A DNA stretch of 64,000 nucleotides from CBDIHP01 sp965279195 (lineage in GTDB: Bacteria > Planctomycetota > Planctomycetia > Isosphaerales > Isosphaeraceae): positions 62,001 through 126,000 of the forward strand of contig CBDIHP010000036.1 in assembly GCA_965279195.1 (NCBI GenBank), written 5' to 3'. Below, piece by piece: positions 50,143 through 59,739 of the stretch. The position numbers and the translations under genes are program-made. Under the pieces are notes generated by a model that worked only from the letters and a program-made list of their open reading frames with translations, was not told where the DNA came from and searched no databases. The number at the start of each line of letters is the position of its first letter. Positions within the stretch are counted from its first letter, which is position 1.

Positions 50143-51795
50143 TCACGTCCCCCCCGCCTTCCACCAGCGGTAGCGGAAGGCGACGTTGGTGATCCCGAAG
50201 ATGATCAGGCAGAGGATCGGGTAGAGCAGCAGGAACGCGCCCCAGACCGGGATCGGCACGCCGGGGAGGTACTTCTGCTCGGAGGCCGCACGCATCGCCT
50301 CGGCGGTGGCGAAGGTGTTCAGGGCGCTCGGCTTGAGCGGGACGTCGAACGCGGCCGAGAACGGGCTGGTGATCGTCAGCCAGTCGAGACGCTCGACCGA
50401 GATCTCCGTGAACCCTTGCAAGTACCAGCGCAGGCCGATGGGTCCGGCGAAGAGCACGAGCAGCGACAGGTACGTCAGCACCATCGCCACCGAGGTCTTG
50501 CGCGCCATCGACGACCAGAACAGCCCGATCGTCGAGGTCGCCAGGCAGGTCGTGGCGATGAGGATCAGGAACAGAAACAGCGTGTACCAACGCTCGCGAA
50601 GCTCGGGGATGAGCAAGTACGCGAGCAGGAGTTGCTCGGTCAGCAGGAAGGTCAGGACGGTCGAAACCCGCAGGGCCGCGAGGAGCTTGGCCAGGACGAT
50701 CTGCCCCGGGCGGAGCAAGGTGGTCAGCAGGAGCTGCAGCGTCTGCCGCTCGCGCTCCTGGGTGATGCTGCCCGACGAGAACACCGGGCCGACCAGCATG
50801 TTGAAGGTCAGCACATAGGCGACGTAGTAGCCCGCCAGCTCCGGCCGGAGGAACAGCAGGATCGCCATGAGCGGGATCGACAGCAGCATGCTCACCTGGA
50901 TCACCACCCGGAGCATGAGCGTGCCCTGGCTGAAGATCTCGCTGCGGAGTTCCTTGTCGAGCACCGGGTTGGTGCCGTCGGGCATCAGGTCGGTGCGCTT
51001 GGCGGGGGCGAAGAGTTTGTCGGGGAAGAGGTCGCGGTCGATGACGACGCCGATGGCGTACTTCATCTCCTCCTCCTCGTCGACGACCTCCTTCCCCTCG
51101 CTGCCGACGTCCGGCGGGTGGAGCAGTCGCCGGTTCACGACGATGACCACGATGGCCCAGATCATGAGGCACCACGGCGGCAGCACGGCGATCGAGACGA
51201 AGTCGCGGAGCACCACGTCGTTGGTCCGCGTCAGGGCGACGCAGACGACCGCGATCGGCAGGATGACGAGGTAGCTCACGACGAGCGCGGAACTCGTGCG
51301 GCGGAAGTAGCTCGAACAGGCCAGGCTCAGCAGACCGAAGGTGCCGGCGGCGAGGATCAGGATCAGATAGGCGCGGGCGATTTCGGAGAGGAGGATCCCG
51401 CCGAGCAGGAAGCAGAGGATGATCAGCGGCAGGCTGCTGAGGATCAGGATGACGAGGTACGTCAAGGAGCTGAGCAGCTTGCCGATCAGGATGTTCGCCG
51501 GCTCCAGGGGGCTGGCGAGGAGCATCTCGTAGGTCTTCCGCTCCTTCTCGCCGGTGACGCTCCCGGCCGCGAAGGAGGGCGCGACGAGTGCGACGAGGAA
51601 GAACTGCCCGAGGAAGAACAGGTCGAACAGCCGCTGGGCCGCGCCCGAGCTGATCTGCTTCTCGTCCGCCGGCCAGGCGAAGTAGACGACCACGCCCAGG
51701 AACATGACGTAGAGCAGCTGGAGCACGAACGCCCGGGGCGATCGCAGGTTGACCAGCAATTCGCGGCTGAGGACGGGATTCTCGCGGAAGATCAT
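50143..51795 (-). CDS. ABC-2 permease, duplicated (550 aa)
   Basis: Membrane protein made of two fused ABC-2-like halves. N-half: FRENPVLSRELLVNLRSPRA, then YVMFLGVVVYFAW and further TM helices such as FFLVALVAPSFAAGSVTGEKERKTYEMLLASPLE; C-half: DKELRSEIFSQ, then LRVVIQVSMLLSIPLMAIL and VGPVFSSGSITQERERQTLQ. The repeated ..GSxTxExExxTxxxLLxx.L motif shows the duplication. Third gene of an operon after the 920-aa protein and the ATPase; the stop of the ATPase is 74 bases before its start. No substrate assigned. Confidence 0.88.
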   Translation of the reverse strand: MIFRENPVLSRELLVNLRSPRAFVLQLLYVMFLGVVVYFAWPADEKQISSGAAQRLFDLFFLGQFFLVALVAPSFAAGSVTGEKERKTYEMLLASPLEPANILIGKLLSSLTYLVILILSSLPLIILCFLLGGILLSEIARAYLILILAAGTFGLLSLACSSYFRRTSSALVVSYLVILPIAVVCVALTRTNDVVLRDFVSIAVLPPWCLMIWAIVVIVVNRRLLHPPDVGSEGKEVVDEEEEMKYAIGVVIDRDLFPDKLFAPAKRTDLMPDGTNPVLDKELRSEIFSQGTLMLRVVIQVSMLLSIPLMAILLFLRPELAGYYVAYVLTFNMLVGPVFSSGSITQERERQTLQLLLTTLLRPGQIVLAKLLAALRVSTVLTFLLTEQLLLAYLLIPELRERWYTLFLFLILIATTCLATSTIGLFWSSMARKTSVAMVLTYLSLLVLFAGPIGLRWYLQGFTEISVERLDWLTITSPFSAAFDVPLKPSALNTFATAEAMRAASEQKYLPGVPIPVWGAFLLLYPILCLIIFGITNVAFRYRWWKAGGT

Positions 51796-51868
51796 GACGA
51801 CCCATGCCCCCTCGGCAGGGAACGGCCGGCGGGCGACGCCAGGTTCGAGACCCGATCGCCCCCGGCCA

Positions 51869-52798
51869 TCAATTCACGATGCCCTTGGTGATCATCATGA
51901 ACACTTCTTCGAGGCTGAGTTCTTCCTCGGCGAACGAGTGCACGCCGACCCCGCCGGACATGAGCGTGCCGAGCAGCCGGGCGAGGTCCTCGTCCTGGCC
52001 GTTGAACTCGGCGGTGACCGTGTGGTCGTAGGACTCGACCGTCTTGATGTTCGCCGAATCCCTGAGGATCCGCTGCGCCGTCTCGGTCGACTCGTCGAGC
52101 ACGCGCACCTTGAGCACGCGGTGCTGGCGGAGCTGCTTGGTGATCTCCTGGATGCTGCCGGCGGCCAGGAGCTTGCCGCGCTCGATGATGCCGATCGAGG
52201 TGCAGAAGTCGGCGAGTTCCGAGAGGATGTGGCTCGAAACCAGGATGGTCTTGCCCATGCCCCGGAGTTCGTTCAGGAGCGCCTTCATCTCCAAACGGGC
52301 GCGGGGGTCGAGGCCCGAGGCGGGCTCGTCGAGGATCAGGACGGGCGGGTCGTGGACCAGGGTCTTGGCCAGGCAGAGGCGCTGCTTCATGCCCTTGGAG
52401 AGGCCGTTGACGTAGTCGTCGCGCTTGTGGGTCAGGTCCAGGAGCTCGAGGACCTGGCCGATGATCTTCTTGCGGTAGCTGCGGGGGATCTCGTAGGCGA
52501 CGGCGAAGAAGTCGAGGAATTCCCAGACCTTCATGCCGTCATAGACGCCGAAGTCGTCGGGCATGAAGCCGATGACCTTGCGGACCTTCATCGGCTCCTG
52601 CACGACCGAGAACCCGCACACGCGGCCCTCGCCGTGGGTGGGGCGGAGGAGCGTGGCGAGGAACCGGATGGTCGTGGACTTGCCCGCGCCGTTGGGCCCG
52701 ATGAAGCCGAAGACCTCGCCCTGGCCGATCGTCAGGTTCAGGTTATCCACGGCCACGAAATCGCCGTAGCGTTTCGTGAAGTTCGAGACCTCGATCAT
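51869..52798 (-). CDS. ABC transporter ATPase (309 aa), GldA-like
   Basis: Walker A GPNGAGKST (34-42), Q-loop MPDDFGVYDGM, signature LSKGMKQRLCLAKTL, Walker B LILDEPASGLDP, H-loop VSSHILSEL. It clusters with the ABC-2 permease and a large GldG-like protein, which is the GldA/GldF/GldG-type arrangement used in gliding motility and in other surface assembly systems. Its start overlaps the stop of the 920-aa gene by 4 bases (ATGG...TGA overlap), so they are co-translated. Function in motility here is unproven. Confidence 0.9.
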   Translation of the reverse strand: MIEVSNFTKRYGDFVAVDNLNLTIGQGEVFGFIGPNGAGKSTTIRFLATLLRPTHGEGRVCGFSVVQEPMKVRKVIGFMPDDFGVYDGMKVWEFLDFFAVAYEIPRSYRKKIIGQVLELLDLTHKRDDYVNGLSKGMKQRLCLAKTLVHDPPVLILDEPASGLDPRARLEMKALLNELRGMGKTILVSSHILSELADFCTSIGIIERGKLLAAGSIQEITKQLRQHRVLKVRVLDESTETAQRILRDSANIKTVESYDHTVTAEFNGQDEDLARLLGTLMSGGVGVHSFAEEELSLEEVFMMITKGIVN

Positions 52799-55557
52799 GG
52801 GCGTGGCGTCTCCTGTTTCCCGGCCGCCCTGGACTGCGGCGGGATCGGCACGGGCATCGGCGTCGTCGGCGAGGGAGTGGCGGGGGGTGTCGGCGGGGCC
52901 GGCGCCATGCCGGGGGGCATCATGCCCGGGGCGGTCGAGCCCGGCCCCGGCGAGATGACCCGCATGCCCCCGCGACCGAACCGGCTGGGCCCGGTCGGGG
53001 GCGGGATCGGGAATTGCGATTCCTTGGGGGGCACCTCGGGGCCGCCCGCCAGGGCGTTGTAACGCGCGTCCGACGGCGGCATCAGCCCCGGCATCTTCAG
53101 ATGGGCGACGAACAGCGTGAACCCCCGGTGACGGTCCACGGCCGGCTCGACGACCTGGCCGCTGCGGACCCCCTCCGCCCAGGCGATGAGCCGCAACTCG
53201 CCGACCTCCTCCGGGCGATCCGCCACCGACCCGCCGTGGATCATCTCCAGGAACGGCAGCGGGTCGAGGGTCCCCGGCACGCGCGAGCCCCGCAGGGCAC
53301 CGTCGGCGAGTTCGTCCGCGAACGCCGGCAGCGGAGCCTCCGCGCCCGAGGAGATGTCGCCCAGCACAGCGAAGCGGTTCGCCCGGTCCTTCCCCATCTC
53401 GACCACCACCGCATCCTTGAGGTTGGCCCCGCTGTTGTTCACGAGGAACTTCTTGCCGTCCTTCTCGACCAGGACCGCGTTGCCCGACAGGGATGCGAGT
53501 TGCTCGGCCCGGAACAGCGCCAGGCTGCGCGGCTGGACGAGGTAACCCGACAGGGCGGGACTGGGGTAGGTCTGGAAGGTCGAGTCGGTGTTGTCCTCGC
53601 CCCGGATCGAGCGGCCGGTGCTGAAGGGCAGCGCCAGTCCGGTGGCGTCATTCGGGAAGCTGATGGTGTACTTGACGCGGCCGGTGGAGTAGAGCGACGC
53701 GAAGCGGCTGACGTGGCCCCTGGTGTAGTCGGCGTAGGTCTCGACCATGTCGATCTCGTCGCAGGCGGAGTCATAGCCGACGTCATAGGCCGCCGCACGC
53801 TCGACCACGACCGCGAAACCGATGGCCAGGATCGGCACGACGACCCAGGCCCATTCCTTGCGGCCGAACAGGTAGCGGCAGATCAGCCAGTTCAGCGGCA
53901 CCAGGGCGATCAGGTAGCCGACGATCACCTTCAGGACGAACCGCGACGACGGGATCTCGATGCCCGACGCCTCCGCGAGCACCTTGCGCGACAGGTCCGG
54001 CAGCCCGCCGGAATCGATCCACTCGCAGACCGGCGTCTCGGTCCGGATCTGCGGCTGCTTCCGGCCGGGGAAGAGGAGCGGCTGGAAGACGTTCTGCCCG
54101 GGGATGGTCGGCGTGGGCGCCGCGGTCGAGTCGTCGACCTCGATCTTGCGATCCTGGGCGGCGAGGTCGCGCGAGACGTACCGGAGCGTGGTCAGGTCGC
54201 GGCCGTTGAGGAAGGCGTACTTGCTGGGCCGGAAGCCGCCGCCGGCGCTGGGGTCGCGGCTGATACCGTCGGTCTGCACCTCCTCGGGCCGTCGCAGGAC
54301 GACGCGCCGGACGAAGGTTTCGAACCCGGCCCAGCCGCCGAAATCCGGGTCGGCGAGCGACACGGCGAGCATGATGACCCGGCCGCGCCCGACCCGCCAC
54401 TCGACGGCGATCGGCGTGTCCTTGCCTTGCGACGCACCGACGGCGATGGCCGTCGCACCCTGGCGAGGGGTCAGGCCAGCCATGTAGATCGGCTTGCCGG
54501 CGGTCGTCCGGAACGGCTCGGGATCCCTGTAACGCCGGCCCATGACCTCCCACGCGGCCTTCGCTGTGGGGAACTCGGGGTTGGCGTCGTCGGGTTCGAA
54601 GGTGCCGGTCGGGGGTGCATACGCTTGCGCGAGGCCTTCCAGATCCTTCGCCTCGTAGAGCCGATTCTCGGCCGTGGCGTCGGCGGGCAGGAACGGCGCG
54701 AGGAAGCTCTCCCGCAACGGCCCGTAGACCGGCCCCGCGCCGCCGCTGATCACGAGCTGGCCGCCGAAGTGCAGCCAGTCGAGCATCGCCTGTTGCTGGC
54801 CGATGTTCAGGAGCGCGGGGTCGAAGCCGTCCCAGATCACGTGGCTGATCGGCGTCCAGGCCAGCGGGTGCCCCGGCAGCAGCGGCTTGTCGAGTTCCAG
54901 CGGCAGGACGAGCCGGTAGTACCGCTGACGCTCGTAGGTCACCGGCTCGGACTTCGTGCCCGACGACGGGAAGACCGCCCGGAACTGGTTCCAGCGCGAG
55001 TAGGTGTCGTTGGGGTTCTTGGTCAGGACCGGGATCAGCATCTGGTGCGGTTCGAGCACCCGGAACGGCGCGGCCCAGGCCTCGTCCTCGCGGATGGCCT
55101 CCGGCCGCATGAGCTGGAAGACCAGCTCCTTGGGGATGCTCGGCAGGAACAGCGGCAGGTTGATCCGGGAACGCTGCCCCTTGACCAGCCGGGCGTCCCG
55201 CTTGAACGAGACCTGCTGCGGCTGGTCGAGCAGCGGCACCGGGGTCGACTGGAGGACCCCCTCGTAATCGGCGTGATTGCTCCGGAGCTCGAAGCTCATC
55301 ATCGCCCAGTGGTTCGCCTTGGCGTAGGGCAGCACATCGTTGGGCAGGAGTTGCGACCGGAAGAACTCGATCGGCGGCCGCTGGCGCTCTTCCTTGGTCT
55401 TGGCGGCGGCCTCGGTCTCGGCGAGGACCTTGTTCAATTGCTCGTTCGCCGACTGTTGCGCCGAGGCCGGGCCGACTTGCCCGACCAGGAGCGAAACCAG
55501 GAGCAGGAGCCAACCGAGCCGGCGGGGGTATCCTGGCCGATTCACGAGGGACCTCAC
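52795..55557 (-). CDS. Large exported membrane protein, GldG-like (920 aa)
   Basis: N-terminal signal/TM (RRLGWLLLLVSLLVGQVGPASA) then a long extracytoplasmic region containing a GATase-like fold (HVIWDGFDPALLNIGQQQAM, LDWLHFGGQLVISGGAG) as in GldG-type subunits. A TM pair follows in the C-terminal third (FVLKVIVGYLIALVPLNWLI, WAWVVVPILAIGFAVVVER), then another beta-rich part and a Pro-rich end. Translationally coupled to the GldA-like ATPase and permease downstream. Start: GTG; an internal GTG four codons later has a better-placed GAGG. Likely part of an ABC-driven surface complex, role unknown. Confidence 0.75.
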   Translation of the reverse strand: MRSLVNRPGYPRRLGWLLLLVSLLVGQVGPASAQQSANEQLNKVLAETEAAAKTKEERQRPPIEFFRSQLLPNDVLPYAKANHWAMMSFELRSNHADYEGVLQSTPVPLLDQPQQVSFKRDARLVKGQRSRINLPLFLPSIPKELVFQLMRPEAIREDEAWAAPFRVLEPHQMLIPVLTKNPNDTYSRWNQFRAVFPSSGTKSEPVTYERQRYYRLVLPLELDKPLLPGHPLAWTPISHVIWDGFDPALLNIGQQQAMLDWLHFGGQLVISGGAGPVYGPLRESFLAPFLPADATAENRLYEAKDLEGLAQAYAPPTGTFEPDDANPEFPTAKAAWEVMGRRYRDPEPFRTTAGKPIYMAGLTPRQGATAIAVGASQGKDTPIAVEWRVGRGRVIMLAVSLADPDFGGWAGFETFVRRVVLRRPEEVQTDGISRDPSAGGGFRPSKYAFLNGRDLTTLRYVSRDLAAQDRKIEVDDSTAAPTPTIPGQNVFQPLLFPGRKQPQIRTETPVCEWIDSGGLPDLSRKVLAEASGIEIPSSRFVLKVIVGYLIALVPLNWLICRYLFGRKEWAWVVVPILAIGFAVVVERAAAYDVGYDSACDEIDMVETYADYTRGHVSRFASLYSTGRVKYTISFPNDATGLALPFSTGRSIRGEDNTDSTFQTYPSPALSGYLVQPRSLALFRAEQLASLSGNAVLVEKDGKKFLVNNSGANLKDAVVVEMGKDRANRFAVLGDISSGAEAPLPAFADELADGALRGSRVPGTLDPLPFLEMIHGGSVADRPEEVGELRLIAWAEGVRSGQVVEPAVDRHRGFTLFVAHLKMPGLMPPSDARYNALAGGPEVPPKESQFPIPPPTGPSRFGRGGMRVISPGPGSTAPGMMPPGMAPAPPTPPATPSPTTPMPVPIPPQSRAAGKQETPRP

Positions 55558-55696
55558 GTTCTTACGACGAGGTGAACCGGACGTGCTTCGGGGGCCTTCC
55601 GGGACGATCGGCCCAGGCCCACGACATGAGTCGTAGTGTAACCAGGCGGGAATTCGGTCGGGAAGGGTCGAACGGGGTGAAACCGAAAGAATTGGG

Positions 55697-56284
55697 TCAA
55701 TCCCGGGCCGCCCAGCGGGCGTAGTCCTCGGGCGTGTCGAGGTCGTCGGTGACCGGCTCGTCGCACTCGACCTCCCGCACCGCGACGCCCGCCCCCTTGA
55801 TGAGTTTGTTCACGCCCTCGCCCTCGGCAAGCCCCCGGATCGCATCGGCCCAGGTCCACGGCAAGAGCAGCGGGTGCCCCTTCTTGCCCGCGCGAGCGGC
55901 CACGATCGGCTGACCATCGTAGGCGGCGATCAATCTTGTGACGACCTCGCCGGTCACCCCCGGCGAATCGGCCGGGCAGAGGAAGAAGGCGTCGGGCCCG
56001 AGCGATTCCAGGGCCTCCAGCCCGAGCAGGATCGACGCCCGCATGTCGGCCGGCTGCTCGTCGGGGATCACCAGCGCGACGTCGAGCCGGTCCGCCTCCC
56101 GCCGGATCCCGTCGAAGGGTTCCGACTCTCGGGGCGGCCCGACGAGGACGATCGCTTCGACGCCCCCTCGCCGGAAGGCGTCGATCAATCGTTCCAGCAG
56201 GCTCTGGCCCTGGAGGTCAAGCAGGAGTTTCGGCCGGCCCATGCGGCGGCTCAGGCCGGCGCCGGGGATCAGCGCGGCGATCAT
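55697..56284 (-). CDS. MocA-like molybdenum-cofactor nucleotidyltransferase (195 aa)
   Basis: NTP-transferase fold with the N-terminal motif GAGLSRRMGRPKLLLDL (residues 8-24), a typical MobA/MocA G-rich loop, then FLCPADSPG (metal-binding Asp), and HPLLLPWTWAD. MocA adds CMP to molybdopterin for xanthine-dehydrogenase-type enzymes, matching its neighbour, the XdhC-like gene, whose stop overlaps its start by 4 bases. It could instead be MobA-like, but the pairing with XdhC favours MocA. No molybdoenzyme gene is within the window. Confidence 0.85.
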   Translation of the reverse strand: MIAALIPGAGLSRRMGRPKLLLDLQGQSLLERLIDAFRRGGVEAIVLVGPPRESEPFDGIRREADRLDVALVIPDEQPADMRASILLGLEALESLGPDAFFLCPADSPGVTGEVVTRLIAAYDGQPIVAARAGKKGHPLLLPWTWADAIRGLAEGEGVNKLIKGAGVAVREVECDEPVTDDLDTPEDYARWAARD

Positions 56285-57426
56285 GCGGGGGAGGTCTCGA
56301 CGCGGAAGGCGTTGGTCGGCGTCGAGTCCGGGCCGAGGTTCCGCCGCGCGATGAGCTGGGCGACGATGCTCACGGCGATCTCGATGACCGACTGCGAGCC
56401 GATGTCCAGGCCCACCGGCGCGGTGACGCGATCGAGGGCGGCGTCGGAAATCCCCTGCTCGCGGAGGCTCTCGAAGATCAGCTTGATCTTCCGCTTGCTG
56501 CCGATCAGCCCGACGTACGACGCCTTCGTCGGGGCCAGGTGATAGAGCGACTCCTGGTCGTGCCCGTGGCCCCGGGTGACGATCAGGGCGAAGGTGTTCT
56601 GGTTGATGTCCAGGCCGGGGAGGACCTCCTCGATCGGCCCGACGATGACCTTCTGCGCCTCGGGGAACCGCTCGCGGTTGGCGTACTGGGCCCGGTCGTC
56701 CACGACCCAGACGTCGAAACCGGCCTGCGATGCCAGCGAGCCCACCGCCTGCCCGACGTGCCCCGCCCCCACGATCACCAGGCGGATCCGCGGCAATGTC
56801 GGCATGAACGAGACGCCCCCGCGCGCCGAGGGGCTCGGCCGTTGGATCAGCGACACGATCCCGTCGCGGACCGACTCCGGTGCGTCCTGTCCCGGCCAGG
56901 ATGCGACCAGATCGCCCTCGTCGTCGAACAGGAACCTCGCCCCGACCGGGCCGACGCCGGCGCGGGCGGGATCGCTGACGACGGCCTCGGTGAAGCCGTC
57001 GCCCAGCTCGGCGAGCTGGAGGAGGGCCTGGAAATAGGGCAGGGGACTGCGGTCGCGGACGGCCTCGGTCAGGATGACCATCTTGCCGCCGCAGATCAGG
57101 CCGTCGGCCCAGGCGTAGTCGTGGTCGAGCACGAACGACTCGACCGCCGCCCCGGGCTCGGCGAGGCGCCGGATCGCCTTGACCTTCACCTCGTTCTCAA
57201 CGCAGCCGCCCCCGAGCGTCCCGGCCTGGCCGCCGTCGGGGGCGAGGATCATGAGGGCCCCGGCCTTCTGAGGGGTGGACCCTCGGGTCTCGATGACTTG
57301 ACAGACGACCCGATCCCGCCCATCTTCCAGGGCCGTGGTCAGCTCTCGGAGCAGTTCGCGCATCGGATGGACAACCCGCGGGATGGTCGGGGCGTTCGCC
57401 GCCGTTTCGCTCGATCTCGAAGCCAT
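56281..57426 (-). CDS. XdhC/CoxF-family molybdenum-cofactor chaperone (381 aa)
   Basis: N-terminal XdhC/CoxI domain: VIETRGSTPQKAGALMI and GTLGGGCVENEVKVKA with LICGGKMVILTEAV. C-terminal Rossmann domain: RIRLVIVGAGHVGQAVGSLASQ, FDVWVVDDRAQYANRERFPEA, and FALIVTRGHGHDQESL, YVGLIGSKRKI. XdhC binds the Mo cofactor, sulfurates or inserts it into molybdenum hydroxylases. Cotranscribed with MocA. Start ATG at 57426 gives 20 unremarkable residues; the ATG at residue 22 is also plausible. 60 bases separate it from divergent maf. Confidence 0.9.
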   Translation of the reverse strand: MASRSSETAANAPTIPRVVHPMRELLRELTTALEDGRDRVVCQVIETRGSTPQKAGALMILAPDGGQAGTLGGGCVENEVKVKAIRRLAEPGAAVESFVLDHDYAWADGLICGGKMVILTEAVRDRSPLPYFQALLQLAELGDGFTEAVVSDPARAGVGPVGARFLFDDEGDLVASWPGQDAPESVRDGIVSLIQRPSPSARGGVSFMPTLPRIRLVIVGAGHVGQAVGSLASQAGFDVWVVDDRAQYANRERFPEAQKVIVGPIEEVLPGLDINQNTFALIVTRGHGHDQESLYHLAPTKASYVGLIGSKRKIKLIFESLREQGISDAALDRVTAPVGLDIGSQSVIEIAVSIVAQLIARRNLGPDSTPTNAFRVETSPA

Positions 57427-57486
57427 CCCAGGCTATCCCCCGCCGCCCGGGGTCGCAAGGGACGCGACAGGAGACCGCCCGTCGAT

Positions 57487-58065
57487 ATGTATCCTCCCCT
57501 GATCCTCGCCAGCGCCTCGCCCCGCCGCCGCCAGCTCCTCAGCGAGACCGGCTACGCGATCGAGGTCGACCCCTCCGACGTCGACGAGCCCGAGCCCGAG
57601 CGCGGGACGCCCGTCCGCACCTACGTCGCCCACCTCGCCTGGAAGAAGGCCATGGCCGTCGGAGTCCGACGCAGGTCGGGCCTGATCCTCGCCGCCGACA
57701 CCGCCTGCGCGGTGGAGGGGGAGATCCTCAACAAGCCCGTCGACCGGGGCGACGCCGAGCGGATGATCCGGCTCCAGGAGGGCCGCGACACCGAGGTCGT
57801 CACCGGCCTCTGCCTCTACCGGCCGGATCGCGACGTCTGGGTCGGGGCCGTCGAGGTCAGCGTCGTCCGATTCCAGACCCTGACCGACGGCCAGCGCCAG
57901 GGCTTCCTCGACACCCTCCGCTGGGAAGGGAAGGCCGGGGCCTACGGGGTGCAGGACAACGACCCGTGGGTCTCGGTGGTCGCCGGTAGCTGGTCGAACG
58001 TGGTGGGTTTGCCGATGGAGCGGCTCGCGACGATCCTGACGGAATTCCCGAACCTGACAGCCTGA
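57487..58065 (+). CDS. maf: Maf-family nucleotide pyrophosphatase (192 aa)
   Basis: House-cleaning enzyme that hydrolyses non-canonical or m5U/dTTP-type nucleotides and is linked to septum control. Motifs: LASASPRRRQLLSETGY (residues 6-22), DPSDVDEPEP, LAADTACAVEGEILNKP (catalytic Asp in the DT pair), RDTEVVTGLCL and KAGAYGVQD near the C-terminus. Length standard. The frame runs far upstream (to 56539) as a shadow of the xdhC gene; the ATG at 57487 is the natural start. Confidence 0.92.
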   Translation: MYPPLILASASPRRRQLLSETGYAIEVDPSDVDEPEPERGTPVRTYVAHLAWKKAMAVGVRRRSGLILAADTACAVEGEILNKPVDRGDAERMIRLQEGRDTEVVTGLCLYRPDRDVWVGAVEVSVVRFQTLTDGQRQGFLDTLRWEGKAGAYGVQDNDPWVSVVAGSWSNVVGLPMERLATILTEFPNLTA

Positions 58066-58151
58066 GCCGGTTCGGTTACGATACTCGGCGAAACGAAGCC
58101 AATTGCCGCGGGGTCGAGGCCCAGGGCCGATCGAGGGAAGGGGATCCGACG

Positions 58152-59189
58152 ATGTCGACCGAGTTGCCCGCGTCCGGATTCAATCCGGGGCGGTTCCGTT
58201 CCTTCGCGATCGTCGGCGTGGGGCTCCTGGCCCTCGCCGGGGTCTGGGCCTGGTCCGGGATGGAGAGCGAGGCCGTTGCGCAGATGCCCCTGAAACCGGA
58301 GAAGATCGACGGCGCCCGGGCGTTCAAGTACCTGGAAGACATCTGCAAGATCGGTCCGCGGCCGGCCGGCTCGCCCGCCAACACGCGGCAGCGGCAGATG
58401 GTCGCCATGCACTTCACCAAGATGGGCGGCAAGGTCCGCGAGCAGGTCTTCAAATCGACCGACCCTCGCACCAGCCAGCCGGTCAGCATGGCGAACCTCG
58501 TCGGCTCGTGGTTCCCCGACCGCAAGGAGCGGGTCGTCATCGGCGCCCATTACGACACCCGGCCGTTCCCCGACGAGGACAAGGACCCCGCCAAGCGGAA
58601 GATCCCCTTCATTGGTGCCAACGACGGCGCCTCGGGCGTCGCCCTCCTGATGGAGATCGCCCATCACCTGTCCGAATCCCCCACCCCCTGGGGCGTCGAC
58701 CTCGTGCTCTTCGACGGCGAGGAGCTGGTCTACGGCGGGGGCCAGGATCAGGACGGAGAGTACTTTCTCGGATCCAAGGAATTTGGCCGGCTCTACGCCG
58801 AGAGCATCCGGGGCCGGCGCGACGATCCCAATGCCACCCGCTACATCGCGGGGATCGTCCTCGACATGGTCGGCGACAAGGACCTTCAGATCGACAAGGA
58901 ACCCTACAGCCTGGAGTTCAACCAGCCCCTGGTCCGGGAGATCTGGGCCGTGGCGCGGTCGCTCAAGGTGATGAAGTTCCGCGACCGCACGGGGCAGGCC
59001 GTCTACGACGACCACCTGCCCCTCTACAACTCCGGCATCCCGGCCATCGACATCATCGACTTCAAGTATCCCCACTGGCACACGGCCGAGGATACCCCCG
59101 ACAAGTGCTCGGCCGAGAGCCTCGAATCGGTCGGCAAGGTCGTGACCGCCTGGCTCAACAAGCCCAAGCCGCGCGGCACTCGCCGCTGA
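58152..59189 (+). CDS. M28-family zinc aminopeptidase / glutaminyl cyclase-like (345 aa)
   Basis: Membrane-anchored or secreted through an N-terminal helix (about 18-36, FAIVGVGLLALAGVWAW). M28 metal ligands: GAHYDTRP (His, Asp), GANDGASGVALL (Asp), FDGEEL (Glu pair), VLDMVGDKD (Asp) and YPHWHTAEDTPD (His). QC-type features such as the PHWHTxxDT end and lack of extra peptidase domain make glutaminyl cyclase a good alternative. SD GGGAAGGGGATC lies before the ATG. Downstream of maf by 86 bases. Confidence 0.9.
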   Translation: MSTELPASGFNPGRFRSFAIVGVGLLALAGVWAWSGMESEAVAQMPLKPEKIDGARAFKYLEDICKIGPRPAGSPANTRQRQMVAMHFTKMGGKVREQVFKSTDPRTSQPVSMANLVGSWFPDRKERVVIGAHYDTRPFPDEDKDPAKRKIPFIGANDGASGVALLMEIAHHLSESPTPWGVDLVLFDGEELVYGGGQDQDGEYFLGSKEFGRLYAESIRGRRDDPNATRYIAGIVLDMVGDKDLQIDKEPYSLEFNQPLVREIWAVARSLKVMKFRDRTGQAVYDDHLPLYNSGIPAIDIIDFKYPHWHTAEDTPDKCSAESLESVGKVVTAWLNKPKPRGTRR

Positions 59190-59208
59190 TCGCGGCGAGT
59201 CGCCCGAC

Positions 59209-59514
59209 TCACCACTTGGCCGAGTTGATCTGGTCGAGGTGGTTCATCAGGGCGTCCCGCTCGCGGCGGGTGGCTTCGAGGTCGAACTGCGCGATGGTCA
59301 GGTCGAGCTTGAATCGTTCGAGGCCGTCCCGCGCGATGCCCATGGCACGCTGGCGGAACCTGGCGTTCTCGGCGGCCTCCTCGGCGAGCGGGGCCAACTC
59401 GTCGCGGTAGGGCGACGGCAGGCGGGCGATCTTCTCGCAGAGTTCGCGGAGTTCGGACGGGACCTCCCTGTCCAGAACCGCGGCGGAATCCTGATGACGC
59501 TGGCGGGTATTCAT
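59209..59514 (-). CDS. Small coiled-coil protein (101 aa)
   Basis: Highly helical and charged, with heptad-like stretches (ELRELCEKIARLPSPYRDEL, LEATRRERDALMNHLDQIN). ATG at 59514, no strong SD visible. No known domain. Convergent with the M28 gene (20-base gap) and divergent from the large secreted protein gene. Gene status is supported by composition; function unknown. Confidence 0.6.
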   Translation of the reverse strand: MNTRQRHQDSAAVLDREVPSELRELCEKIARLPSPYRDELAPLAEEAAENARFRQRAMGIARDGLERFKLDLTIAQFDLEATRRERDALMNHLDQINSAKW

Positions 59515-59739
59515 GGGTGTGGCCTCTCGTGGTGCTCAACTCTAGCATGCGTTCTGGAGAAAGACGGCCGTTTGCGAAAAATGGTCGTATTGGCGAAAGG
59601 TGACCGGTTGTAGGGGTTGCCGGGGCGGGCGGTTGATCTAGGACGATCGGCCGATTGGCGGTAGGATCCGCCGGAATCCCCGGTCGGATCGACCGGCCCG
59701 GGTGGCTTGCGCGACGCGAGACAGGGAGGTCTCAGGCCG

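Noticed and set aside
53014..55575. 853-codon frame opposite the 920-aa GldG-like gene
   Set aside because: Shadow frame; the minus-strand gene has signal peptide, membrane helices and operon overlaps.
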